The notes beneath the pieces were generated by a model. It had not been told where the DNA came from and did not search any database. It saw nothing but the letters and a program-made list of their open reading frames with translations. DNA of 64,000 nt from Spinacia oleracea. Lineage: Eukaryota > Streptophyta > Magnoliopsida > Caryophyllales > Amaranthaceae. Of this stretch, positions 1 through 9,869 are shown one piece after another (the stretch's first letter is position 1; each line of letters starts with the position of its first letter). The DNA is taken from contig NC_079492.1 in assembly GCF_020520425.1 (NCBI RefSeq), positions 105,745,157 to 105,809,156 on the forward strand, written 5' to 3'. The position numbers were made by a program, and so were the translations under genes.

Positions 1-828
1 CGGCATCATCACAACAAAGCTCTACATGATACAAGTGAGAGATACATAAATGGATTGCCACAAGCACATGTCTCGATTAAACCTTGAAAGGATGAAATTT
101 GATTATCTCCGGAAGTAACACTAGGTCGCCCCCGACTACCACCATCCACAGCTTCCAGCACGATGGCCGGTGGAAATGAACGACCCACATTACCCATAAA
201 GGAGTTGGGTTATACTGCATACTGCCATAATTAGGCCTGTAAAAAATTTAATTGCATTACATTTTACATCACTGAAGATACACAGACATGAAGGTATGAA
301 ATTGCATTACATTTTACATTACCGGACTCCATCACCCCACCCTTTAACAAACACACCCCCCCCCCCCCCAAAAAAAAAAAAAAAACCCCAACACACACAA
401 AATATAAAAAATAGGAATAACATAATATCGTTTTATACAATCAGACACCAGTTCCAGTCGCATAAAATATAATCAAAGGAACATGACATGATAAAAGGAA
501 TAGAACACATGAGCAATGGAAGTCGAGGGCATTGAATATATATGTTTTGAAATATCACAAAGGAAAACACCGAAGATTTAACAGGAACACGGAACAAGAA
601 TGTCAAAGAAACGAAACTACAGTTTTAGCACATTTGGGTAATGTAAAGCTTCATTTCAGAACTTACAATAACAAATCACTTGGTATTGAGGAGGAGATGT
701 TTCAAAACATCATGAAGAAATCCATAACCCCACCCTCATCAAAAAGGAAGAAATTGAAATTATTACTATCATTCAATTCCATACAAATGAGGCATGAATG
801 AAGTGTGAAATGTTGAAATCCAAGCATA
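1..828. other. Left edge, no gene recognised
   Basis: I see no recognisable gene here. There is a poly-C then poly-A tract near 356-385. A 62-codon minus-strand reading frame at 9-197 starts MGNVGRSFPPAIVLE and has mildly gene-like composition. It could be an exon of something lying left of the window, but I do not recognise it. The sequence continues the degraded minus-strand gene debris seen at 829-2036. Confidence 0.4.
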
Positions 829-1285
829 CTCTTCATTCTGGCTGTGAACAACTATCGTAGGAAACAATTGACTCTTTACGTCTTTCTACACCGTTCCCGC
901 TATGATCCCATTTTTGCTGAAAATCCAATGTTGTAAAGATCCATGAGCAACAGATACTTAAAAAACTGAAAACAACAACAAAGAAGTTAGGAACTAACAC
1001 CAAACAAAAAATATTAACAAACAGGCATGATATATTTGCTTACAAGTTACAACTTCAATTAATAAAACAACTTGAAACTTATTAATTAAAGATGGAAATT
1101 CTAATTTCATTCTAATGTTGTAATATTTGGAAGTTGTCTTACGTAAAAAAGACTACTTGAGAAGTATAATTGATCCCTCCATCAACTATATCACCAGTAG
1201 TGAAAGTTGGGCCAAACGGTTCTCTTTTTGCATGACCACGATACAGTATTCCATCATCTCCAAGATAACCATAATTGTTAGCTTC
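829..1285 (-). pseudogene. SPRY-domain (RanBPM-like) gene fragment, two exons
   Basis: Two pieces of a SPRY domain of the plant Ran-binding-protein-M type are visible on the minus strand. Exon 1285..1157 (43 codons) follows a TAG acceptor and ends at a GT. It reads EANNYGYLGDDGILYRGHAK, then EPFGPTFTTGDIV and GGINYTSQ, the typical SPRY core. The second piece, about 920..829, contains KNGIIAGTV, one in-frame TAG, then KDVK and LFPTIVVHSQNEE, which in the family follow directly. In an intact RanBPM homologue these segments recruit partners and lie upstream of LisH-CTLH domains, and no LisH-CTLH domain is seen here. The stop codon, the damaged start of the second piece and the missing remainder make this a fragment. 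Family recognition is from memory of the SPRY consensus. Confidence 0.7.
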
Positions 1286-1580
1286 CTACCGGCTTGTTCA
1301 ATCGAAGTAAGGAAAACAAGAAATATGATACTGTTAAAGTAATCTCTTCCAATGACCTAAAAGGGAAGAGGGGAAAGAGGAGAAAGAGGGAGAGATTACA
1401 AATAGTCTTGCAAACTCAATAGGCAAAAACAAAAGCAAGTTCTAAATCCAAGTAACCTATAATTCTTGATATTTACGCTTTCTCCAAAAGTTCTTTTAAA
1501 GAAATCGCTATTTCAGCCAGGCCAACTTTCCCTAAGAAAACATTTTGATAGAAGAGGAATTAAGATCACAACCTCCTAAC

Positions 1581-2036
1581 CTTTTCGAAAATGCAGATCT
1601 TTCAAAGTCTGGCATGTCACAGTTTGTTGGTTGCCACTTATAAGATTCATAACCAAAATCTGCGCTTTGTGTTGGTCTACAAGCCCACACATGCAATAGC
1701 CATTGATTACACTTAAATCCAGAATACAATGGTCGCTTGTTGTTCACAACCCATCTTCCCTTTGCATAATTACAATTTACAAACTGCCAAGGTGAAAACA
1801 TAATGTCTCAGCATATCTGTACTTTGAGCAACGGGTATCTGGGGATTTATTTTATCTTCTATTTCTTCTTTGTTCCCAACATCAAATATATAATGTGCAT
1901 GTTGTAGTTTATGTTGTTTCTTTTGTTTCTATGTTTACACGTGGAGGTTCTTAAACATGTTGTCTTCTGATTTGTTGAGATCACTAGAGGTGTGTGAAGC
2001 TACATCAAACGCATCTGAATCAAAAGCAATTAGCAT
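1581..2036 (-). pseudogene. TBL (trichome birefringence-like, TBL14 type) gene fragment
   Basis: TBL proteins are Golgi type II membrane enzymes that O-acetylate cell-wall polysaccharides. The minus-strand exon near 1800..1581 reads CNYAKGRWVVNNKRPLYSGF, then CNQWLLHVWACR and WQPTNCDMPDFERS. This is the conserved TBL-domain Cys/Trp block. It lies between a plausible GCAG acceptor and an AAAAG/GTTAGG donor. Upstream, open stretches near 2036..1970 (AFDSDAFDVASHTSSDLNK) and 1890..1815 (GNKEEIEDKINPQIPVAQ) could be the variable stem, but the latter is out of frame with the TBL block. The next exon, with the GDS catalytic motif, is absent; about 300 bp further on the sequence becomes a SPRY fragment. 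A catalytically dead fragment is the only sensible call. Confidence 0.75.
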
Positions 2037-3420
2037 ACATCAGAACATCAAACAATGAATAAAGAAAAACACAACAACATCCTGTAAAATCACATGTACG
2101 ACCAATTAAACCATTACCTTTGTAAGGATTACCAGTCTAAAGTGTTATGCCTGAAAAAGAACACATCATTTTGTTGTAACTAAGTTATGTAGTCTGTATA
2201 ATATATACTTCATTTATATATATATTCATAAAATTCCAAACACAGTTATCCTATTCTTCGGTCTTTTATCTAAAAATGAAAAAAGAAAATTAATGCCCAA
2301 GTCAAAGAATACTCCATTCCCTACGATGAGTATTTAGCAGAACCAACCAGCGCCTGTAGAACAAAATAGAAATTCTAAAAATTAATATAGAAGATGCACA
2401 TGGATGGCACGAACCTGAAGGTAAATTGAGTGATCTTGGGATGATATTGTATTTGTGTAAACAAGTCTTCGCTCATAAGACCAAAGAAATATGGCCATAT
2501 ATATTACTTCCAGCAGAGTAAATGAGAAGTGTTTTCCTCGGGTTCTCTACAAACATCCTCCCTTCATTTTTTTTAAATTCACAAACATCCTCACTCACGC
2601 CATCTTAGTGCATAACAATTGGGTAAGTTATTCTACACATTGTCTCTTTAAACTACACGTAAAGTAACCAAAGAATTAGATATGTAATTTACACAGTACA
2701 TTGAGCCGAGAAAACGGAACATAAAATTAGCTGATAAGTATGAGATCATTTGGATCACAGGGTTCCCAATTGATAGCATGCATGTTATATTTCATGTGGT
2801 ATCCTCTGAATGAGCGTATTTCCATATTTCCATATACAAAGAGCCGGAAACTTGATAAATACGAGAAATTATTATAAGATTAATTAAAGTTTGATTTTAT
2901 GCACTTTGCTGCATCTATTTGCTTGCAGGGAATGATATTAAATTTCCTATACGTAAACCAAGCTACTGTCATCTCACTATATAGTATCCTAGTCAAGTAA
3001 TGGTACTTGAACTTATATATAGCAACAGTAAAACCCAACATAGATCTTGTCCTAGATGGTAGTATGGTACTATGTATATGAGGTCTAAATTAAGAAGTCG
3101 AGATGTACACAACCTTACCTCTAACTAGTACAAACTATAACAAAAAAACAAGAGACACAACAACTTCTAATCCTAAGCAAAACTCAAAGAAGCAACTTTC
3201 ATACAAATAATTAGTATTTATATTATTGCCACTTCCTATAATAAGCTTACTTAACAAATGAAATTATAAGACGAAAAAAGAAGCTGCGACAACAATAATC
3301 CAACTGAAAGAACTAATTATAGTCACCATCAACACATGTATCTTCATATCACAACTACTTCTGTTTCAAAAAGATCACCTGCCCCCTCAAATCCAAACTT
3401 CGTTATCGAATTGTTTAAGC
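2037..3420. other. AT-rich intergenic stretch, nothing recognised
   Basis: About 1.4 kb of AT-rich sequence without a convincing reading frame, RNA gene or terminal repeat. It may belong to whatever carries the TBL and SPRY fragments to its left, but I found no ends that would show this. Confidence 0.5.
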
Positions 3421-3423
3421 TAA

Positions 3424-5886
3424 GGCCCTGTTCTTTTTGGCTTAATTTCACCTTCAGGACTTATTTTGCAATTCAATTCAGTTCAGTTCATGATCATTCA
3501 GTTCAGTTCAGTTTAGTTCAGTTATGTTAAGTTTAATTCAATTCAATTCAACTTAATAATAATAATAAAGTTATTATTTATTTATTTATTATTATTAGTA
3601 TTATTATCATTATTATTATTATTTATATTATTATATTACTTATTATTTATATTTATATTATATTATTATTATATATAACTAATTATTTATTATTAATTAT
3701 AATTTACTATTTATCATTTATTATTATTTTTAGTAAGTAATTATGGATTATTAGTTATTAATTATTTAGTTATTAATTAAGTAGTATGAATTATGAATTA
3801 TGAATTTGTTATTATTAATATCTATCATTTATTATGATTATTTAGTAATTAATTACAGATTAATATTATTTATTATATAGTTATTTAGTAATTAATTATT
3901 AATATTCTTTAGTTAATAATTAAGATTTTTATTATTATTTTGTAATTAAGTAGAGATTACTAATTATTACTAATTATTACTAATTAATAATTAATAATTT
4001 ATTATAATTATTTATTATTTATTATTTATTATTTATTATTTATTATTTATTATTTATTATTTATTATTTATTATTTATTATTTATTATTTATTATTTATT
4101 ATTTATTATTTATTATTTATTATTTATTATTTATTATTTATTATTTATTATTTATTATTTATTATTTATTATTTATTATTTATTATTTATTATTTATTAT
4201 TTATTATTTATTATTTATTATTTATTATTTATTATTATTATTTATTATTTATTATTTATTATTTATTATTTATTATTTATTATTTATTATTTATTATTTA
4301 TTATTTATTATTATTATTTATTATTTATTATTTATTATTTATTATTTATTATTTATTATTTATTATTTATTATTTATTATTTATTATTCATTATTCATTA
4401 TTCATTATTCATTATTTATTATTCATTATTCATTATTCATTATTCATTATTCATTATTCATTATTCATTATTATTATTATTTATTATTTATTATTATTAT
4501 TTATTATTTATTATTTATTATTTATTATTTATTATTTATTATTTATTATTTATTATTTATTATTTATTATTTATTATTTATTATTTATTATTTATTATTT
4601 ATTATTTATTATTTATTATTTATTATTATTATTTATTATCTATTATTTATTATCTATTATTTATTATTTATTATTTATTATTTATTATTATTATTTATTA
4701 TTTATTATTTATTATTTATTATTTATTATTTATTATTATTATTTATTATTCATTATTCATTATTCATTATTCATTATTCATTATTCATTATTCATTATTC
4801 ATTATTCATTATTTATTATTTATTATTTATTATTTATTATTTATTATTATTATTATTTATTATTTATTATTTATTATTTATTATTTATTATTTATTATTT
4901 ATTATTTATTATTTATTATTATTATTTATTATTTATTATTTATTATTTATTATTATTATTTATTATTTATTATTTATTATTTATTATTATTATTATTATT
5001 ATTTATTATTTATTATTTATTATTTATTATTTATTATTTATTATTCATTATTTATTATTTATTATTTATTATTTATTATTTATTATTTATTATTCATTAT
5101 TCATTATTTATTATTCATTATTCATTATTCATTATTCATTATTCATTATTCATTATTCATTATTCATTATTCATTATTTATTATTTATTATTTATTATTT
5201 ATTATTTATTATTTATTATTTATTATTTATTATTTATTATTTATTATTTATTATTTATTATTATTATTTATTATTTATTATTTATTATTTATTATTTATT
5301 ATTTATTATTTATTATTTATTATTTATTATTTATTATTTATTATTTATTATTTATTATTATTATTTATTATTTATTATTTATTATTTATTATTTATTATT
5401 TATTATTTATTATTTATTATTTATTATTTATTATTTATTATTTATTATTATTATTTATTATTTATTATTTATTATTTATTATTTATTATTTATTATTTAT
5501 TATTTATTATTTATTATTTATTATTTATTATTTATTATTTATTATTTATTATTTATTATTTATTATTTATTATTTATTATTTATTATTTATTATTATTAT
5601 TTATTATTTATTATTTATTATTTATTATTTATTATTTATTATTTATTATTTATTATTTATTATTTATTATTTATTATTTATTATTTATTATTTATTATTT
5701 ATTATTTATTATAAGATAAGGTGGTGTAAATATTACATAAGGTAATACTATAAGTTTCAATAAGATAAGATAAGATAAGGGTCAATAAGATAAGATAAGA
5801 TAAAATAAGATAAGTTCAGGGCCAATAAGATAAGATAAGATAAGATAAGATAAGATAAGTGAAATTCAGGTGAAGAGAACACTACC
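3424..5886. mobile_element. TIR element (PIF/Harbinger-like guess) filled with microsatellites
   Basis: The left end GGCCCTGTTCTTTTTGGC leads into TTAATTTCACCTTCAGG. The right end, read on the other strand, is GGTAGTGTTCTCTTCACC followed by TGAATTTCACTT. These are imperfect inverted ends of roughly 30 bp. The left flank is TAA and the right flank TCA, so the target duplication is unclear. The interior is almost all short tandem repeats: TTCAG near 3476-3525, mixed A/T, the ATTATTT array, then AAGAT/ATAAG units at about 5711-5860. No protein-coding sequence is present. The left end closely resembles that of the element at 6717. Confidence 0.6.
4008..5712. repeat. (ATTATTT)n heptamer array with ATTATTC variant blocks
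   Basis: About 1.7 kb of near-perfect 7-bp units made only of A and T. The array is punctuated by units shortened to ATT steps and by clusters of the variant ATTATTC, for example about 4386-4470, 4748-4810 and 5090-5175. Two variants reading ATTATCT appear near 4637-4660. The clustering of variants implies local duplication of blocks, not single-unit slippage alone. A more irregular A/T prelude covers 3545-4007. Confidence 0.97.
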
Positions 5887-5894
5887 TCAATTGA

Positions 5895-6105
5895 CGATGT
5901 CTCCATACAACATCTCCATTTGAATTAGCGATTTTGCCAGATATCATCTCCAATTCAATTGGCGAATACATCACCAGTTGTAGTTAATGACTAGTAAAAA
6001 GTAACACTTCACCATTTGACTTGGCGATTTATTTTTATAACATCGCCAATGCAATTGGCAATGTATCGTACTACATCGCTAATTAAATTTGGCGATTCAG
6101 GCCTG
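5895..6105. repeat. Degenerate short repeats of a CATCGCCAATTNAATTGGCGA type motif
   Basis: At least four degenerate copies of a self-complementary motif occur, combining a catctcca/catcgcca half with an aattggcga half. They lie near 5897-5930, 5945-5970, 6010-6065 and 6075-6100. They look like remnants of a repeat-bearing non-coding element. I cannot assign a family. Sequence 6106-6313 shows nothing further. Confidence 0.45.
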
Positions 6106-6313
6106 GCTCGTTAAAAAAAAATCGGTTTTTTTTTCCGACGTGGACGGTAGATTGAGAGTCAATTGAAAGAGGAACGTATTTTGAGAATTTTGACATCTTT
6201 TAGCATTATTGTCCGAAATCGCTCATAAATATCCAGTCAATCGCTTGTAAATAAACAATATTGTATTTTTGTATACATCAACAATCATAAAATATATGGT
6301 TAACGACAAGTAG

Positions 6314-6530
6314 CCTTATAAGTTTGGTTTGTTTGACTAACACTACCATTTGACGTTTTTCGTCAATGTTTTCCTTCTTTGAACTCCACTACAACGATTA
6401 TTAAATATGGCAAATGAACAAAACGACAAATAAACAGAGATATTTAAAAGAATAGAAGAAATACACGACGGAAAACATTAACGAAAAACGTCAAATGGTA
6501 GTGTTGGTCAAACAAACCAAACTTATAAGG
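6314..6530. repeat. Foldback element, 61-bp inverted arms
   Basis: Arm 6314-6374 (CCTTATAAGTTTGGTTTGTT...) is matched almost perfectly by the reverse complement of 6470-6530. The loop is about 95 bp and no coding sequence is present. This is a foldback or MITE-like structure. No clear target duplication was found, so its true ends may lie outside the arms. Confidence 0.8.
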
Positions 6531-6944
6531 TGGTTAAATTTTAAAAAAGTTTTTATAAGGTAGCAATTCACAAAACCACCAAACTTAAAGGTAGTGTTTC
6601 ACAAAATTTCCTAAAATACTTATAAACTTGCCAATTGATTGAAAAGTTTTCTCAATCCCTGATTAACTTGGATTTTCTCTCTAATATTTTGTGTTGGACT
6701 GGGGCTCCTCACTTTAGGCCCTGTTTAGTTCACCTTATTTTGTGACCTTATTACTTATTTCAGATTTAATCAGATCAGACCAAATCAGAAAAAATAAGTT
6801 CATATCAGAAGAAAAAAACAAGTTCAGATCAAAAAAAATAAGTTCATGTCATATCAGATCAGATGATAAGTATATATATTTATATCATTGTTATTATAAT
6901 ATTACTATTATTTTATTACTTTTATTGCTTTAATATTAAAAATG

Positions 6945-7122
6945 TTATTGTCTAGATCTGAGCCGATATGTCTACATCAGAACCGGTATGGTCAGATCAT
7001 GTCCAAATCATAAATTATATGTATGTATCATTGTCCAGATCATAACCGATCTGTCAAATCATGTGCATATCAGAATCGATATATCCAAATCAGAACTGAT
7101 AAGTCTAGATCAGAACTGATAT
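6945..7122. repeat. GATC-rich degenerate tandem repeat, left part
   Basis: Degenerate units of the form CAGATCAGAACCGATATGTC, with a CAGATCATGTC half, run up to the LTR-element insertion point. They resume at 17402 and again at 22975. All three blocks belong to the interior of the element at 6717-23281. Confidence 0.8.
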
Positions 7123-7127
7123 GGACA

Positions 7128-8588
7128 TGATGAGTCATATTTGTATAGGGTATTTTAGGCGCATTTAGGTTGCATTATTAGGCATTTATATCATTTTAAT
7201 TGCATTTAGGATCACATTTGCATAAGTTATCGTTGTCGTACTCTATTACGCTCCGTTTGTGTTTTCTTAATGTTTCAGGTGATTTTACGGTCATTTGGAT
7301 GCTTTCGGAGTGTTATGAGTTGATTTGGATGATGAACGGATGGAATGTTCACTCGAGGATCATTGCATGTCTCTAGGGATAATTTTGAGTCAACAATGAC
7401 GCTAAACGCTACTTTTCTAAGCATCAAAACGGACAAGCGTTCACTCTTTTGATGATATCTCAAGTTCTACATGTGGGGATGAGACGATTTTGATTGGGCT
7501 AGAAAGTAGGCTTCAAGAGCTTTCCAACGACAGGTTACACGTCCTTATAGGCATTGTAGAACAAGAGTTATGACATAAACAAGATGGCTCGACTATCCGA
7601 TTCGCCCACGGCCCAAAACGCAGGCCCAACTCTCCTCCTTGGGCGCGAAAACCAGCGACCAACCAGCGGGCCCACTGGTTTCTGCGCCCAAGTGATTTCC
7701 GCGCGTGTTTTGGTCTTCGTGATCGTCCAATTAAATCATAGCTTATGTAATTGTTATTTATTCCTATTTTATTTAGAATTTAGGAAGCATATAAATACTT
7801 GAAGGGATTGCTTTATTTCCCTTATGCTTTTATTTTCCTAAGGTTTTAATTCTCCTAGAATTATAAGTCACTTGCTTCTTCTCTCTTTTCTTTTTCATGA
7901 ACCCTAGTTTTTCTACATACTTCATCAATGTAATTCTTTGAGGTATTATTGATTTTCTTTTTATTTTATTTATTGCTTTTAATTATGTTTTCATTCTTAG
8001 ATTTGATTTTCATTGTTCGTTTCATGATTGAGTAGTTCGCTTTCTAGGGTATGGGAATCCATGTTTATATTATGAATCTTTATTATTATTGTTGATGGTT
8101 TGATTATTCATTAATGTTTCTAGTTGATTAGGTTTATATTATTAATCTTTGCAATCTGATCAATTGTTTGATTAAATCATGCTAATAAGGTTTAGAATCG
8201 AAAGATCGAATTTTAGAGGCTTACCTACAACTAGCAATTCTTATTATGTTAGCGATCGTACTGCATATGTTGAATTGAGAGTGTTAAGACCCGACCGTAG
8301 GATTAACTTGTGCTCTAGATAATTTGAATATTTGAATTGTTGATAATGTTTTGATTGATCCTGAACTATGAACATGGTGAACCGTTGCCCTAGATCTTTT
8401 AGTTTATTTTTCTATTTATTTTAGTTTAAACATTGAATCCTAAATTTCGTGACATTGTTAGTTTCGCCATACCTTGAAAGCTAGATTTAAATAGCCATCT
8501 CTCTGTGGATTCGACCCTGCTTACCCTACTACATTGTTAGGAGGTTTCATTAGGATTTTATTTTTGACGGGTGTACGACATCCTATCA
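7128..8588 (+). repeat. 5' LTR of the gag-only element
   Basis: Begins TGATGAGTCATATTTGTA and ends ACGACATCCTATCA. It is 1461 bp long and nearly identical to 15939-17396. Short reading frames inside it recur in the 3' LTR and are not genes. Confidence 0.95.
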
Positions 8589-8593
8589 AATTT

Positions 8594-8613
8594 TGGCGCC
8601 GTTGCCGGGGAGA
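8594..8613 (+). promoter_or_regulatory. Primer-binding site
   Basis: TGGCGCCGTTGCCGGGGA lies 5 bp after the LTR end. This is the form common to Athila/Tat-lineage plant Gypsy elements. By established knowledge it pairs with a cellular tRNA 3' end to prime minus-strand synthesis. Confidence 0.9.
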
Positions 8614-8839
8614 CGGTTTTATTTTTCTTTTTAGCTTTTATTTTTGGTGAGACTACATTGTATATATATTTTTTTCGTTTGTGTATAAAATTTTCTTTTT
8701 GTTTTTTTTGATGGCTTCTATTTGTTTTCCTCAATTCGAGAATGAAGTGTTTTGGATATATTATTATAGGCTTGGAGATTTTCTTGGTCCAAATCATATT
8801 TTTGAACAATGGGAACTATGTATGGTGATTTATTAGGGA

Positions 8840-9802
8840 TTGAATGAAGATACAAGATTGGTGTTAGATTCCATGAGTAGTTATATATTTGTGGAGAAGA
8901 CTCCAGAAGAGTGTTGGGATTTGATTGAGCAATTAGCTAGGGATACATATGAGTGGGAGATGACAATGTTTGTTGAACCTACTCTGCAAAATTTCTCTTT
9001 TCCTATTCCTCAAACTCACACCCCTCCCCCATACTATTGTTCTTATTGTCATTGTCATGACCATGATACTTCTCTTTGTCCCTATAACGAGTCATATGTT
9101 AGTACTGTCAACCCTTTCCTTCGATTTGATATGCAAAATTTCCAACTCGAACCATCTTATTGTGACATGAAAATCCTTTATAATGATGATGATGATGATG
9201 GATTTGTTGAGAATGTTAGTTCATTAGAGGAAGGTTATCATTTGACTTTTGGTACTGAAGAGGAAAAGTTGGATATAACGGAGACTTTGGAGGATGAAGA
9301 ATCACTAATGGTTGTAGAATCGTTGGTTGAGAAACCATTGGTTGCGAAACTTTTGGTTGAAGATTTTAGTGACAAGTTTATTCACGGGGGTGGAATTGTA
9401 GGTAAAAGCATTAATACCCCTATATCTCCTCCCGCCTATGTCCCGTTCTCGCGGAGGCTTGATCTTGTTCCTTCATCCCCCATGTTAAGTCTTTCGAACT
9501 TTATCAATAGGCCTCCATTCCATGATACATTTGACCTTGCCGACCTTGATGCTCATTCTAAAACATTTACATTGCCCGAGGAGCAATTAGAGGGAAGTTG
9601 TAAATATTCTCTCTTTTCTTTTTCTTTTGATTTTTCCTCTACTTCTGTTTCTTTTTCTTTTGGTTTTATTTTTTCTGCTTATTTATCTAATACCCTATTT
9701 GCGATGATGAATTTGGTTTTACTCAAGCCATACGTAGTGCTCAATGACATGTTTACAGGGGCATTTGATAAATTACTCAAGGCGTTGGATTCTTCTGATT
9801 AA
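8840..9802 (+). CDS. Gag-like protein of the LTR element
   Basis: A 320-residue open frame. Residues 20-40 (KTPEECWDLIEQLARDTYEW) resemble the C-terminal part of the Gag of Athila/Tat-type plant Gypsy elements. Residues 67-80 form a zinc-knuckle pattern C-x2-C-x4-H-x4-C. An acidic middle follows (about 115-160, with a run of Asp). The C-terminal third is unusually rich in Phe and Ser and includes a hydrophobic stretch near 255-300. Normal Gag would be the particle protein. This one is short and has no linked pol, so any mobility would depend on a relative. It sits about 250 bp after the LTR and is followed within 70 bp by a nested solo LTR. The family assignment rests on short motifs only. 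Confidence 0.6.
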   Translation: MNEDTRLVLDSMSSYIFVEKTPEECWDLIEQLARDTYEWEMTMFVEPTLQNFSFPIPQTHTPPPYYCSYCHCHDHDTSLCPYNESYVSTVNPFLRFDMQNFQLEPSYCDMKILYNDDDDDGFVENVSSLEEGYHLTFGTEEEKLDITETLEDEESLMVVESLVEKPLVAKLLVEDFSDKFIHGGGIVGKSINTPISPPAYVPFSRRLDLVPSSPMLSLSNFINRPPFHDTFDLADLDAHSKTFTLPEEQLEGSCKYSLFSFSFDFSSTSVSFSFGFIFSAYLSNTLFAMMNLVLLKPYVVLNDMFTGAFDKLLKALDSSD

Positions 9803-9869
9803 CTATTTGAGTGGAGTCAAGCTAATGACTTAAAACGAGCGCTTATCGGGAGGCAACCCGATTCCTAAA

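Noticed and set aside
3336-3530. 64-codon frame running into the TTCAG repeat
   Set aside because: It crosses the element border and repeat tract, and has no domain or codon signal.
4386-5175. CRISPR-like array from regular spacing
   Set aside because: There are no unique spacers; it is simple-sequence DNA in a plant chromosome.
4008-5712. Heptamer array as an interstitial telomere
   Set aside because: Plant telomere units are TTTAGGG. This unit has no G and the array lies inside TIRs.
7584-7802. 72-codon frame starting MARLSDSPTAQN, repeated at 16395-16613
   Set aside because: It recurs only because it lies in both LTRs. No domain or independent gene context.
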